Source: an uncultured Acetatifactor sp.
GTDB taxonomy: Bacteria > Bacillota > Clostridia > Lachnospirales > Lachnospiraceae
Assembly (NCBI GenBank): GCA_947627535.1
Contig: CANQWM010000001.1
Location: forward strand, 124,001 to 188,000
Direction of reading: 5' to 3'
Length of the DNA stretch: 64,000 nucleotides
The notes under the pieces are model-generated. The model saw only the letters and a program-made list of their open reading frames with translations. It had not been told where the DNA came from and searched no databases. Both the position numbers and the translations under genes were made by a program. Below, piece after piece: positions 1 to 10,501 of the stretch. Position 1 is the stretch's first letter. Each line of letters begins with the position of its first letter.

Positions 1-2079
1 TGGCGCTTTGGTGAACAGCAGGGGGAGGACGGCGGTCTTGCAAGAGGGCCGGAGGGCCTTTATTTCCTGGAAATTTGGGATACGGAAACGGGCGGAATGA
101 GGACGGAACGGTTTACCGCGGGAGATCTGGGACTGGAAGGGAAAGAATCCTTTTTTTGTGACATGGAAATGCTGGACGAAGAACACTTTGTGTTCCGGTT
201 TCTGGACTATGAGAGGACGGAGAGCGGCTACTCACAGATCTCGGACGGGATGCTCTGGACGGATCTGGACCAAAATACCAGTCGGCAGGATTTTCTGGAG
301 AAGTATCTGGCGCTTGGGATCGAGGGGACGCGGGAAGCGACGGAACTGCCGCTGATACAGCACCTGGAATGGAGCCTGGATGGAAAGGGAGATATCCAGG
401 TCCTCTATTCAGAAGGCGGGGGCCTGGATTCGGCCTGTGTTTTCGGAAGAGAAGGAGAAATTCTGTTACAATGGTCAGGAAGCCCGCAGCAGCATGCCCT
501 GGGATTTTTGCGGGATGACGGCGGAGAATCGATCCTTGCCGTCTGTGATCTTGCTGAGGGAAGTTGCGAATTTCTGCTGTCTTGCGGGGAACAGGGGACG
601 TTTTCTTCCCTGGGAAAGCTGCAGACAGAGGGGACGGATCTGAAACTGTACGGGATGCTGGGGGACGAGTTGTATTACAGTGCGGAAGAGGAGGGACTCG
701 GCGAGGGGCTGATCAGCTGGAACGTGGCTACGGGGGAAAGGAGGTTCCTGTATGACTTTCAGGACGCTGGGATGGGCGTTAACACCCGGATCTTGTTTGC
801 GCTGCGGGACGGACTGCCCCCGGTGGCATGTCTTCTGAATCATGAGGAAACGGGAAACGACCGGATATGGACGGCGGAGCTTTCCCGGGAGCGCCCCGAG
901 ACGCCGGATTCCTTACAGGTGGCGGATTTCACCGGAAGCTGTGAGTATGTGAAGGAATGTCTGCCGGAGCTTTCCAGAAGCAATCCCAACTACACCTACG
1001 AATATGCGGACGCTTCCTCCGAAGAGGTCAGGGACCGGATCCTGGCGGAGCTTTCCCGGGGGGAGGGACCGGCGTTCTTTGTGATGAATGCCGGGGATTT
1101 TTACATGCTGAGAGAAAAGGGCGTCTTCCTTGACCTTGCTGAGCTTCTTTCCGACCGGCAGAAAGACGAACTGCTGCCGGGAGCCTGGGTGTACGGCGGG
1201 ACGGACGGCGGCCTCCAGGGAGTTACCCTGAGGGTCTGGGCCCAGACGCTGCTTGTCCCCGGCGGGATCGCCTGCGGGGAGGAGTGGACGCTGGAACAGG
1301 TGATCCAGCTGATGGAGGAAGGGCGCCTTTCGGGAGCGGTGCGGTATGCGCCTTTCGAGATGCAGGGAAGATATCTGTCCTTTGAGGACGCGGTGCTGAG
1401 TCTGCTGAACGCTTATTTATGGGATTCCGCCCTGATTGACCGGGAGAAGGGAATCAGCCATTTCGACGACGGGAGGTTTGTAAAACTGCTGGAGCTGATG
1501 CGGGCGGGGACGGAGGCTTCTCTGGCAGGCGGGGAGGAATGGTTCGGAAACGGTGATATGGTGGTGGCGGATGTTTGGTTCCCGGCGGACTTTATGGAGC
1601 TGTTCGGACGCCTGGAAACCGGAGAGGGACAGATCGCTGGATTTCCCGGGGAGAGCGGCGGAGAAAGCAGCCTGAGCGGTGTGATCCTGGCGGTGAACGC
1701 CGGGCTGGAGGACAGACAGGCGGCTGCCTTTTTGCTGGAGACGCTTCTGGGAGAAAAGATGCAGTCCAAAACCACAGCGATGGAGATGAGCGTTCGGAGG
1801 ATGAATCCGGGGACATTTGCGGTGCCCGGGGAGGACGGACGGCTTTTCTATATGGGCGGCGACGAGGAGGTGACGGTGTTCGCCGACGGGACGAACGCCT
1901 TTGACCGGGCGGCGGCGTTTCTGGAGAGCTGCACGGCCCAGCCCCGGCGCGATCTGCAGATCATGAATATTCTCAGGGAGGAATTATCCGCCATGGCGAC
2001 GGGAAACATTCCTGCCGCAAAGGCCGCGGACACGATAGACAGACGGGTTCAGCTGTATCTGGATGAAAAAAATACTTGA
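1..2079 (+). CDS. Extracellular solute-binding-like protein, 5'-truncated by window edge
   Basis: Frame 1 is open from base 1 (WRFGEQQGEDGG...) through the track ORF at 97; C-terminus (AADTIDRRVQLYLDEKNT) resembles the 53314-55710 protein (VEALQNRVQLWLDEHSS), a lipoprotein with a solute-binding-like C-terminal half. Confidence 0.6.
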   Translation, partial: WRFGEQQGEDGGLARGPEGLYFLEIWDTETGGMRTERFTAGDLGLEGKESFFCDMEMLDEEHFVFRFLDYERTESGYSQISDGMLWTDLDQNTSRQDFLEKYLALGIEGTREATELPLIQHLEWSLDGKGDIQVLYSEGGGLDSACVFGREGEILLQWSGSPQQHALGFLRDDGGESILAVCDLAEGSCEFLLSCGEQGTFSSLGKLQTEGTDLKLYGMLGDELYYSAEEEGLGEGLISWNVATGERRFLYDFQDAGMGVNTRILFALRDGLPPVACLLNHEETGNDRIWTAELSRERPETPDSLQVADFTGSCEYVKECLPELSRSNPNYTYEYADASSEEVRDRILAELSRGEGPAFFVMNAGDFYMLREKGVFLDLAELLSDRQKDELLPGAWVYGGTDGGLQGVTLRVWAQTLLVPGGIACGEEWTLEQVIQLMEEGRLSGAVRYAPFEMQGRYLSFEDAVLSLLNAYLWDSALIDREKGISHFDDGRFVKLLELMRAGTEASLAGGEEWFGNGDMVVADVWFPADFMELFGRLETGEGQIAGFPGESGGESSLSGVILAVNAGLEDRQAAAFLLETLLGEKMQSKTTAMEMSVRRMNPGTFAVPGEDGRLFYMGGDEEVTVFADGTNAFDRAAAFLESCTAQPRRDLQIMNILREELSAMATGNIPAAKAADTIDRRVQLYLDEKNT

Positions 2080-2104
2080 CACGGATTTGGGATTGGAGTA
2101 ATAT
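2076..2104 (+). promoter_or_regulatory. Sigma-A type promoter for trp operon
   Basis: TTGACA (2076-2081), 17-nt spacer, TAATAT (2099-2104). Confidence 0.7.
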
Positions 2105-2149
2105 TATTTAAAATCAAAAAGCACAACTTGAAACCGTAGATGTGGAGAT

Positions 2150-2405
2150 AAAAACAGTACGTGCACTTACAGAGAGACCGGAGGCTGAGAAAGGTCGGGA
2201 CGCAGGCTGTTAAATGGACCACGGAGGGCGCGGGGAACGGAAGGTGACTTCTCAGTATCTTGCGACGTATGGCACGCGTCAGATTGCCGGGAATATGATG
2301 GTATTCCGTAAGCGCACTCGTCAGAGTGAAGCAAGGTGGCACCGCGGGGAAAGATTTGACCCGTCCTTGACAGAATCAGATGGTTTTCTGTCAGGGGCGG
2401 GTTTG
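2150..2405 (+). promoter_or_regulatory. T-box leader, Trp-specific, with terminator
   Basis: T-box motif AAGGTGGCACCGCGG (2333-2347); candidate specifier TGG at 2215-2217; terminator CCCGTCCTTGACAGAA...TTCTGTCAGGGGCGGGTTT just before trpE. Confidence 0.88.
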
Positions 2406-2446
2406 TTGCGTACAGGCGCCGGGGCGGAAAGCGGAAAGGAGACTAT

Positions 2447-3925
2447 ATGAATCTGAAACCGACACTGGAAGAATGCAGGGCCTTTGCGGAGGAAGGACAG
2501 TACGGCGTAATTCCCGTCAGCACGGAGATCCTTGCGGACACGTCGACGCCCATCGAAGTGCTCAGAATCCTAAAAAAGGTCAGCAGCCACGTCTATCTGC
2601 TGGAAAGCGCGGAGGCGGACAAACGATGGGGAAGATATTCCTTTCTGGGGTACGATCCGCTTCTGGAGATCACATGTTATAACAAGTCGGTCCGTGTAAA
2701 GACGCCTCTTACCACACAGACCACGCAGGAGGATATCCGGGACTGTATCCGGGGGATCCTTAAGGAAAACCGCAGCCCGAAAATTCCTGATCTGCCGCCT
2801 TTTACCGGCGGACTGGTAGGATATTTTTCCTATGATTACATCAAGTACAGCGAGCCCACGTTGAAGCTGGATGCGGAGGATGAGGAAGGCTTTCAGGACG
2901 TCAATTTGATGCTGTTCCACAAGGTCATCGCCTTTGACAACTACAGACAGAAGATCGTCCTGATCACCAACATCAAGACGGACGATGTGGAGGCAAACTA
3001 CAACAAGGCCGTTCTGGAGCTGGAAAGCATGAAACAGCTGATCCGCAGGGGGGAGAAGGCGGAGCATGTTCCGTTTAAGCTGACGTCGGAATTCCGGCCT
3101 CTCTTCGGGGAGGAAGAATACTGCCGGATGGTGGAAAAAGGGAAGCATTACATCAGGGAGGGGGACATCTTTCAGGTCGTGCTTTCCAACAGGCTGGAAG
3201 CCGGGATGGAGGGAAGCCTGCTGGATGCGTACAGGGTGCTGCGCACCACGAATCCTTCGCCCTACATGTTTTATTTCTCGGGCGGCGACGGGGAGATCGC
3301 GGGGGCAAGTCCGGAGACGCTGGTAAAGCTGGAAGGGGAAAAACTTTATACTTTCCCGTTAGCGGGGACGAGACCCAGAGGACGCACCGACGAGGAAGAC
3401 AGACGGCTGGAGAAGGAGCTTCTGGCGGACGAGAAGGAGCTGGCGGAACACAATATGCTGGTGGATCTTGGGCGGAACGATATCGGAAAGATCAGTCAGG
3501 TCGGCACCGTGAAGGTGGAAAAATACATGTCCATTGAGCGGTATTCCCATGTGATGCACATCGGCTCCACGGTGAGCGGCGTCCTGCGAAAGGACCGGGA
3601 CGCGCTTGACGCGGTGGACGCCATCCTGCCGGCAGGGACCCTGTCGGGGGCGCCCAAGCTTCGCGCCTGTGAGATTATCAACGAGCTGGAGAACAATAAG
3701 CGGGGGATCTACGGCGGCGCCATCGGGTATGTCTCCTTCACGGGAAACCTTGACACCTGTATCGCCATCCGGCTGGCCTTTTCCAAAAACGGGAAGGTGT
3801 TCATCCGCTCCGGGGCCGGGATCGTGGCGGACAGCGTGCCCCAGAAAGAATACAGGGAGTGCATTCAGAAGGCCGCTGCGGTGAAAAACGCGGTGGAGAC
3901 GGCGCAGGAGGGCATGGAAGAATGA
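2447..3925 (+). CDS. trpE: Anthranilate synthase component I
   Basis: 492 aa; chorismate-binding enzyme motifs ([29 protein letters not shown]). Confidence 0.95.
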   Translation: MNLKPTLEECRAFAEEGQYGVIPVSTEILADTSTPIEVLRILKKVSSHVYLLESAEADKRWGRYSFLGYDPLLEITCYNKSVRVKTPLTTQTTQEDIRDCIRGILKENRSPKIPDLPPFTGGLVGYFSYDYIKYSEPTLKLDAEDEEGFQDVNLMLFHKVIAFDNYRQKIVLITNIKTDDVEANYNKAVLELESMKQLIRRGEKAEHVPFKLTSEFRPLFGEEEYCRMVEKGKHYIREGDIFQVVLSNRLEAGMEGSLLDAYRVLRTTNPSPYMFYFSGGDGEIAGASPETLVKLEGEKLYTFPLAGTRPRGRTDEEDRRLEKELLADEKELAEHNMLVDLGRNDIGKISQVGTVKVEKYMSIERYSHVMHIGSTVSGVLRKDRDALDAVDAILPAGTLSGAPKLRACEIINELENNKRGIYGGAIGYVSFTGNLDTCIAIRLAFSKNGKVFIRSGAGIVADSVPQKEYRECIQKAAAVKNAVETAQEGMEE

Positions 3926-5634
3926 TCCTTTTGATTGATAATTACGACAGTTTTTCCTATAATGTATATCAGCTGACGGCTTCCGTGGACCCGGACGTCA
4001 GGGTGATCCGGAATGATGAAATGACGGTGGAGGAAATCGAAGTCCTGAAGCCGGACCGCATCATTCTGTCGCCGGGGCCGGGAAAGCCCGCCGACGCCGG
4101 AATCTGCGAAGAGGTGATCCGGCGTTTCAAGGGAAGGATCCCGATCCTGGGAATCTGTCTGGGGCATCAGGCGATCTGTGAGGTGTTCGGCGCCACGGTG
4201 ACGTACGCCAAAAAGCTGATGCATGGGAAACGGTCCAGAATCCGGCTGGATACGGACAGCGTCCTGTTCCAGGGGATGGAGCGGGAGATCACGGTGGCAA
4301 GGTATCACTCGCTGGCCGCAGCCCCGGATACCATGCCGGAGGTGCTGAAGGTCACGGCGCTGACGGAGGATGGCGAGATCATGGCGGTGGAGCATGTGGA
4401 GTATCCGGTCTACGGCGTACAGTTCCATCCGGAATCGGTGCTGACGCCAGACGGAGCGGCCATTATGGAAAACTTTGTGAGACGGGCCGGGAAGAAACCC
4501 GGCGGAAACATGACTGCCGGGGAAGGGGCCGGAACCCACGGGAAGGATCCTGTCGGGAAAACGGCGGACGTACCGGCGGCTATACAAAAATCTGCGGAGA
4601 ACGGGAAAGGAAGAGAGAAAATGATCGGAGAGGCAATTTTAAAGCTTACGAAAAAGGAAGACATCGGATATGAGATGGCAAAGGAAGTCATGAACGAGAT
4701 TATGGGCGGCATCGCCACGGACGTGCAGAAGAGCGCGTATCTGACAGCCCTGAGCATGAAGGGGGAGACGATTGAGGAAATCACCGGCTCCGCCGAGGCC
4801 ATGCGGAGCCATGCGCTGCCGGTAACGCCCGACAGGGAGGTGCTGGAGATTGTGGGCACGGGCGGCGACGGCTCCAATTCCTTTAACATTTCCACCACCG
4901 CGGCCCTGATCATCTCCGCGGCGGGGGTTCCCGTGGCAAAGCACGGAAACCGGGCGGCAAGCTCAAAGTCGGGCGCGGCGGACTGTCTGGAAGCGCTGGG
5001 CGTAAACATTGTGCTGGAGCCCGAGCAGGCGGAAAAACTGATCCGGGAAGCGGGGATCTGTTTCTTCTTCGCCCAGAAATACCACGCCGCCATGAAATAT
5101 GTGGGGCCCATCCGGAAGGAGCTGGGCATCCGCACCGTGTTCAATATTCTTGGGCCTCTCACCAATCCGGCAAAGCCTTCCATGCAGGTTATGGGCGTCT
5201 ACGACGAAAGCCTTCTGGAGAGCATGGCTCATGTCCTGAGCAACCTTGGGGTAAAGAAGGGGATGGTGGTATACGGACGGGAAAGGCTGGATGAGATTTC
5301 CATCTGCGGACCCACCGCCGTCTGCGCCTTCCACAACGGCCAGTTCAAAAGCTATACCATCACTCCGGAGGAAGTGGGCCTGAAGTGTTACGGGAAGGGA
5401 GAACTGCTGGGCGGAACGCCTAAAGAGAACGCGGAAATCACAAGGGCCATCCTGCAGGGGGCGCAGAAGGGCGCAAAGCGGGACGCGGCGGTCATCAACG
5501 CGGCGGCGGCGCTCTTTGTGGCCGGAAAGACTACCAGCTTAAAGGAAGCCGTAAAGCTTGCGGAAGAGACCATAGACAGCGGGAAAGCCAACGCAAAGCT
5601 GGATGAGTTCATCAGGCTGTCCAACGAAAAATAA
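3922..5634 (+). CDS. trpGD: Fused anthranilate synthase glutamine amidotransferase / anthranilate phosphoribosyltransferase
   Basis: Starts [14 protein letters not shown] (ATGA overlap with trpE stop); GICLGHQAI amidotransferase motif; after about 50 aa linker continues as TrpD (GTGGDGSNSFNIST) in the same frame. Confidence 0.93.
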   Translation: MILLIDNYDSFSYNVYQLTASVDPDVRVIRNDEMTVEEIEVLKPDRIILSPGPGKPADAGICEEVIRRFKGRIPILGICLGHQAICEVFGATVTYAKKLMHGKRSRIRLDTDSVLFQGMEREITVARYHSLAAAPDTMPEVLKVTALTEDGEIMAVEHVEYPVYGVQFHPESVLTPDGAAIMENFVRRAGKKPGGNMTAGEGAGTHGKDPVGKTADVPAAIQKSAENGKGREKMIGEAILKLTKKEDIGYEMAKEVMNEIMGGIATDVQKSAYLTALSMKGETIEEITGSAEAMRSHALPVTPDREVLEIVGTGGDGSNSFNISTTAALIISAAGVPVAKHGNRAASSKSGAADCLEALGVNIVLEPEQAEKLIREAGICFFFAQKYHAAMKYVGPIRKELGIRTVFNILGPLTNPAKPSMQVMGVYDESLLESMAHVLSNLGVKKGMVVYGRERLDEISICGPTAVCAFHNGQFKSYTITPEEVGLKCYGKGELLGGTPKENAEITRAILQGAQKGAKRDAAVINAAAALFVAGKTTSLKEAVKLAEETIDSGKANAKLDEFIRLSNEK

Positions 5635-5661
5635 GGATCGGGAAGGACAGGACGCAAAGAT

Positions 5662-6444
5662 ATGATTTTAGAGGAAATCGCGGCAAAGACCGCGGAGAGG
5701 ATCGAGGCAAAAAAACGGCAGTTCCCCTTAAGCGAGCTGAAGGCGGCGGTGGGGGATATGGAGAAAAAGACTGACTTCCCCTTTGAAAAGGCGCTGGCCG
5801 GTCCGGGAATGAGCTTTATCTGCGAGGTGAAAAAGGCTTCTCCCTCCAAGGGGGTCATCGCGGAAAATTTTCCGTACGTCGAGATCGGGAAGGAATACGA
5901 GCGGGCGGGGGCGGACGCTTTGTCCGTCCTCACGGAGCCCTTTTATTTTCAGGGAAGCGACAGTTATCTTGCGGCGATTCGGAAGGAAGTGTCCCTTCCG
6001 CTGCTGCGCAAGGATTTTACGGTGGATGAATACATGCTCTATGAGGCCCGTCAGATCGGCGCCGACGCGGTGCTGCTGATCTGCGCCGTCCTAAGCCAGA
6101 CCCAGCTGGAGGAATACGCAGGGATCGCCGGGGAACTGGGACTTTCCGCGCTGGTGGAGGCGCACGACGAAAAAGAAATCCGGATGGCGCTGAAGGCGGG
6201 GGCGAAGATCATCGGCGTGAACAACCGGAATCTGAAGGATTTTACCGTGGACATTTCCAATTCCCTGGGGCTGCGCAAGCTGGTGCCGGAAGATGTCCTG
6301 TTTGTGTCCGAGAGCGGCATGAAAACCCGGGCTGACATCGCAAGACTGGAGGAGAACGGGACGGACGCGGTGCTGATCGGGGAGACCCTGATGCGAAGCG
6401 CCGACAAGGCCGGTATGCTGCGGGAACTGAGAGGAAAGAAATGA
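5662..6444 (+). CDS. trpC: Indole-3-glycerol phosphate synthase
   Basis: 260 aa; FICEVKKASPSKG, GVNNRNLKDF, SESGM motifs. Confidence 0.95.
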   Translation: MILEEIAAKTAERIEAKKRQFPLSELKAAVGDMEKKTDFPFEKALAGPGMSFICEVKKASPSKGVIAENFPYVEIGKEYERAGADALSVLTEPFYFQGSDSYLAAIRKEVSLPLLRKDFTVDEYMLYEARQIGADAVLLICAVLSQTQLEEYAGIAGELGLSALVEAHDEKEIRMALKAGAKIIGVNNRNLKDFTVDISNSLGLRKLVPEDVLFVSESGMKTRADIARLEENGTDAVLIGETLMRSADKAGMLRELRGKK

Positions 6445-7049
6445 AACAGACCAAAATCAAGCTCTGCGGGATGTTCCGGCCGGAGGATATCGGGTATGTC
6501 AATCAGGTAAAGCCGGATTTCTGCGGATTTATACTGGCGGAGGGCTTCCGGAGACAGATCACGGAGGAACAGGCGGCGCGGTTTCGCGAGACGCTGGATC
6601 CCGGGATCCCGGCGGTGGGCGTTTTTGTGAACAATTCCTGCCGGGAGGTGATCTCTTACCTGCAGAAGGGAATTATACAGATGGCACAGCTCCACGGCGG
6701 GGAGACCGAAGAGGATATCCGGTCCATCCGGGAGGCGACGGGGAAACCGGTTGTGAAGGCGGTAAAGGTGAGGACCCGGCGGGATGTGGAAGCATGGCTG
6801 GATTCCGACGCGGACTATCTTTTGTTCGACGGGGGAACGGGAGCGGGAAAAGCTTTTGACTGGAATTTGCTGGGCGGCACAGACCGGGATTTTTTCCTGG
6901 CAGGCGGATTGCACCCGGGAAATCTTCGTGAAGCGATTGGGACGATACGGCCGTTTGCGGTGGATTTAAGCTCCGGCATTGAGACGGACGGGGTAAAGGA
7001 CCTCGAAAAGATGCGGCGGGTTGTGGAGATCGTGAGAGAATTATCGTGA
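6441..7049 (+). CDS. trpF: Phosphoribosylanthranilate isomerase
   Basis: IKLCGMFRPED..., LFDGGTGAGKAFDW, LAGGLHPGNL; ATGA overlap with trpC. Confidence 0.93.
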   Translation: MKQTKIKLCGMFRPEDIGYVNQVKPDFCGFILAEGFRRQITEEQAARFRETLDPGIPAVGVFVNNSCREVISYLQKGIIQMAQLHGGETEEDIRSIREATGKPVVKAVKVRTRRDVEAWLDSDADYLLFDGGTGAGKAFDWNLLGGTDRDFFLAGGLHPGNLREAIGTIRPFAVDLSSGIETDGVKDLEKMRRVVEIVRELS

Positions 7050-7159
7050 GAGAATTAAAGATATAGCAGGATGAAGCAGGATGATCGCGGGAGCGGCGCC
7101 TGCAGGCAGAGTGGCGCATGACGGACGAACAGGAAAATATGAGAGAAAAGGAGAGCGTT

Positions 7160-8344
7160 ATGAGCAAAGGACGTTACGGGATCTACGGAGGACAGTATAT
7201 TTCCGAGACTCTGATGAACGAGCTGATCCATCTGGAGGAATGTTATGAGAATTACAAGAACGATCCGGAATTTCAGAGGGAACTTGACACCCTGAACAGA
7301 GAGTATGCGGGCAGACCTTCTCTTCTGTATTATGCGGAGAAGATGACAAAGGATCTGGGAGGGGCAAAGATCTATCTGAAAAGGGAAGACCTGAACCATA
7401 CGGGATCCCATAAGATCAACAACGTGCTGGGGCAGGCGCTTCTGGCAAAGCGGATGGGAAAGACGCGCATCATCGCGGAGACCGGCGCGGGCCAGCACGG
7501 AGTCGCAACGGCGACGGCAGCGGCGCTGCTGGGAATGGAATGCGAGATCTATATGGGGAAGGAGGACACGGTGCGCCAGGCTCTGAATGTGTACCGCATG
7601 GAGCTTCTGGGCGCAAAGGTGCATCCTGTGACAACGGGAACGCAGACGCTGAAGGACGCGGTCAACGAATGCATGAGAGAGTGGACGAACCGGGTGGACG
7701 ATACGCTTTATGTGTTGGGTTCCGTTATGGGTCCGCATCCCTTCCCCATGATCGTGCGGGACTTCCAAAGCGTGATCAGCAGAGAGGCGAAGGCGCAGAT
7801 TCTGGAGAAGGAAGGGAAGCTTCCCGCGGCCGTGGTGGCCTGTGTGGGAGGGGGAAGCAATTCCATGGGCGCCTTCTATAACTTTATCGAAAACAAAGAG
7901 GTGGAGCTGATCGGGTGCGAGGCGGCGGGAAAAGGGGTGGATACGGCCTTTACGGCGGCTACCATCGCAACGGGAAGCCTTGGGATCTTCCACGGTATGA
8001 AATCTTATTTCTGTCAGGATGAGTACGGGCAGATCGCGCCGGTTTATTCGATCTCCGCCGGATTGGATTATCCGGGCATCGGACCGGAGCATGCGTATCT
8101 CCACGATATCGGCAGGGCACAGTATGTTCCGATCACCGACGACGAGGCGGTGGACGCCTTTGAATATCTGGCGCGCACCGAGGGCATTATCTGCGCCATT
8201 GAGAGCGCCCACGCCGTGGCGCATGTAAAAAAGATTGCAAAAAATTACAGGCCGGATCAGAGCATCATCATCTGTCTGTCGGGACGGGGAGACAAGGATG
8301 TGGCTGCAATCGCAAGATACAGGGGGGTGGATATCCATGAGTAA
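7160..8344 (+). CDS. trpB: Tryptophan synthase beta chain
   Basis: [18 protein letters not shown]-lysine motif; SD AAAAGGAGAG before ATG 7160 (track ORF begins at 7118). Confidence 0.96.
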   Translation: MSKGRYGIYGGQYISETLMNELIHLEECYENYKNDPEFQRELDTLNREYAGRPSLLYYAEKMTKDLGGAKIYLKREDLNHTGSHKINNVLGQALLAKRMGKTRIIAETGAGQHGVATATAAALLGMECEIYMGKEDTVRQALNVYRMELLGAKVHPVTTGTQTLKDAVNECMREWTNRVDDTLYVLGSVMGPHPFPMIVRDFQSVISREAKAQILEKEGKLPAAVVACVGGGSNSMGAFYNFIENKEVELIGCEAAGKGVDTAFTAATIATGSLGIFHGMKSYFCQDEYGQIAPVYSISAGLDYPGIGPEHAYLHDIGRAQYVPITDDEAVDAFEYLARTEGIICAIESAHAVAHVKKIAKNYRPDQSIIICLSGRGDKDVAAIARYRGVDIHE

Positions 8345-9122
8345 CAGGCTGAAGAAGGTTTTTGACACGCCGAATAAAAAGGCGTTTATCGCGTTTCTCA
8401 CCGCCGGAGATCCCACGGCGGACTGTACGGTGGAATGTATTCTGGAGATGGAACGGGCCGGCGCGGATCTGGTGGAGATCGGGATTCCCTTTTCCGATCC
8501 CACGGCCGAGGGAGTTGTGATCCAGGACGCCAACATCAGGGCGCTGAAGAACGGGATGACCACGGATGGCGCCTTTGAGATCGTCCGCAGGGTGCGGGAG
8601 AAGTCCCAGATCCCGCTGGCGTTCATGACCTATGCAAACCCGGTGTTTCACTACGGTTACGACAGATTTTTTGCAAAATGCAGGGAGCTGGGAGTGGATG
8701 CCATCATCGTTCCCGACATGCCCTTTGAAGAAAAGAGGGAGATGGAAGAGCCCGCAAATGCTCATGATGTGGCGGTGATCTCCATGATCGCACCCACCTC
8801 CGAGAGCAGGATCCGGGAAATCGCTTCGGAGGCAAAGGGTTTTCTCTATGTGGTGTCCTCCATGGGCGTCACGGGGGTCCGCAGCGAGATCAGGACCGAT
8901 CTGGGCGCGATCGTGGAGAGCATCCGCAAGGTGACGGATATTCCCTGCGCCGTGGGATTCGGCATCAGCACGCCGGAGCAGGCGAAGGCCATGGCGGAGG
9001 TTTCCGACGGGGCTATCGTAGGCAGCGCCATTGTAAAGATCATCGCAAAGTACGGGGAGAAAGCCGCGCCGGAAGTCTACCGGTACGTGAAGAGCATGAA
9101 GGATGCCGTCGCACAGGTTTAA
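8337..9122 (+). CDS. trpA: Tryptophan synthase alpha chain
   Basis: [27 protein letters not shown] at 8337 overlaps trpB stop. Confidence 0.95.
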   Translation: MSNRLKKVFDTPNKKAFIAFLTAGDPTADCTVECILEMERAGADLVEIGIPFSDPTAEGVVIQDANIRALKNGMTTDGAFEIVRRVREKSQIPLAFMTYANPVFHYGYDRFFAKCRELGVDAIIVPDMPFEEKREMEEPANAHDVAVISMIAPTSESRIREIASEAKGFLYVVSSMGVTGVRSEIRTDLGAIVESIRKVTDIPCAVGFGISTPEQAKAMAEVSDGAIVGSAIVKIIAKYGEKAAPEVYRYVKSMKDAVAQV

Positions 9123-9236
9123 AGAAAAGGCGTGAATGAAATGTATGAAAATCTTTACAGGTGGGAATGAATTTGTTAAGATGGGGACAGAAACAGTACA
9201 TGACGGATAACAGGATTCTCTGAGGTGGTGTATGTT

Positions 9237-9500
9237 ATGAAAACGGAAAGCAAAGCGGTACGGATTTTGTTTTTTATCAGGATGATCCTTTGGATCATAG
9301 CGCTCGCCGCAACCGTTTACTGGATCTACTGGTCGTTTAAACTGTATGCTCTTGGCTATTACGATGTCCATGAATACAGCGGTTATCTGCGGCCTATTCT
9401 GGGGAGAGGGCTGCTGATCTCTTTTGGAAGTCTGGGCGTCAGCCTGATCCTGCGCGGGATCAGCGACAGGATCAAAAAGCGCCGGGACAGCCTGCCGTAG
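9237..9500 (+). CDS. Small membrane protein, unknown function
   Basis: Two hydrophobic segments; SD GAGGTGG upstream of ATG 9237. Confidence 0.6.
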   Translation: MKTESKAVRILFFIRMILWIIALAATVYWIYWSFKLYALGYYDVHEYSGYLRPILGRGLLISFGSLGVSLILRGISDRIKKRRDSLP

Positions 9501-9529
9501 ATCATGGTGCATTGCCGGCAACAACAGGA

Positions 9530-9558
9530 AATGCCGCCCACCGGCGGCATTTTTTTAT
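9530..9558 (+). terminator. Rho-independent terminator
   Basis: AATGCCGCC CACC GGCGGCATTTTTTT. Confidence 0.85.
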
Positions 9559-9636
9559 TGTTTTTTAGAAGCGTGGGTATTACAATAGAGGACAGATGTG
9601 AAATGGCCGTATCGGCGGCGGAAATGTGAGGAAGTT

Positions 9637-10299
9637 ATGACGAGAGAAGAAATGCTTGGCAAGGTTGACCATACCCAGTTAAAGGCGTTCGCCACGTGGG
9701 ATGATATCAGAACGCTGTGTGAGGAGGCAATGGAGTTTAAAACCGCGAGTGTCTGCGTTCCGCCTGCCTATGTGGGCCGAATCCGCAGCGCTTACGGGGA
9801 CAGGATCCGTATCTGTACGGTGGTGGGCTTCCCTCTGGGATACAGCGTCACCGAGGCAAAGGCGGCGGAGGTGAAGAAGGCGCTGGAGGAGGGCTGTGAT
9901 GAGATCGACATGGTGGTGAATATCAGCGACGTGAAAAACGGCCTGTACGACAAGGTGGAACAGGAGATCCGTCTGCTGAAGGGGCTCTGCGGGGATCACA
10001 TCCTGAAGGTGATCGTAGAGACCTGTTATTTGACGGAAGAAGAAAAAATCGCCATGTGCAGGGCCGTCACCAACGCCGGGGCGGACTATATCAAGACGTC
10101 AACGGGATTTGGTACCGGCGGCGCAACGAAGGAAGATGTGGAACTTTTTAAGAAATATATCGGGCCGAAGGTAAAAATCAAGGCAGCCGGGGGCGTTTCG
10201 ACGCTGGAGGACCTGGAGATGTTTCTCCGCCTGGGATGCGACCGGATCGGGACTTCCCGGGCAGTGGGACTCTGCAGGAGAGAGCGGGAAGGAAGCTGA
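9637..10299 (+). CDS. deoC: Deoxyribose-phosphate aldolase
   Basis: KVDHTQLKAFATWDDI, IKTSTGFGTGGAT, IKAAGGVSTLED, RIGTSRAV. Confidence 0.93.
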   Translation: MTREEMLGKVDHTQLKAFATWDDIRTLCEEAMEFKTASVCVPPAYVGRIRSAYGDRIRICTVVGFPLGYSVTEAKAAEVKKALEEGCDEIDMVVNISDVKNGLYDKVEQEIRLLKGLCGDHILKVIVETCYLTEEEKIAMCRAVTNAGADYIKTSTGFGTGGATKEDVELFKKYIGPKVKIKAAGGVSTLEDLEMFLRLGCDRIGTSRAVGLCRREREGS

Positions 10300-10501
10300 A
10301 TGCGAAACGTCGTCCGCAGATGCCGGAATGTGACGGCGGGGGATGCGGTTACCCCTGAGAAAGCCGGAGCCGGTGACGGCGGGCGCGGATGGAGCCGCTT
10401 ACGGTGAAAACGGCGCCGCCGGAAGCAGACAGGCGGGGAATGCCGGAAACGGTTATGGCGGCGGAAGTAACGAAAAAGGGAGAGGAAAGGCAGGGCATAA
10501 A

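Noticed and set aside
7055-8626. 523-aa minus-strand ORF across trpB/trpA
   Set aside because: Antisense shadow ORF; no recognisable domain
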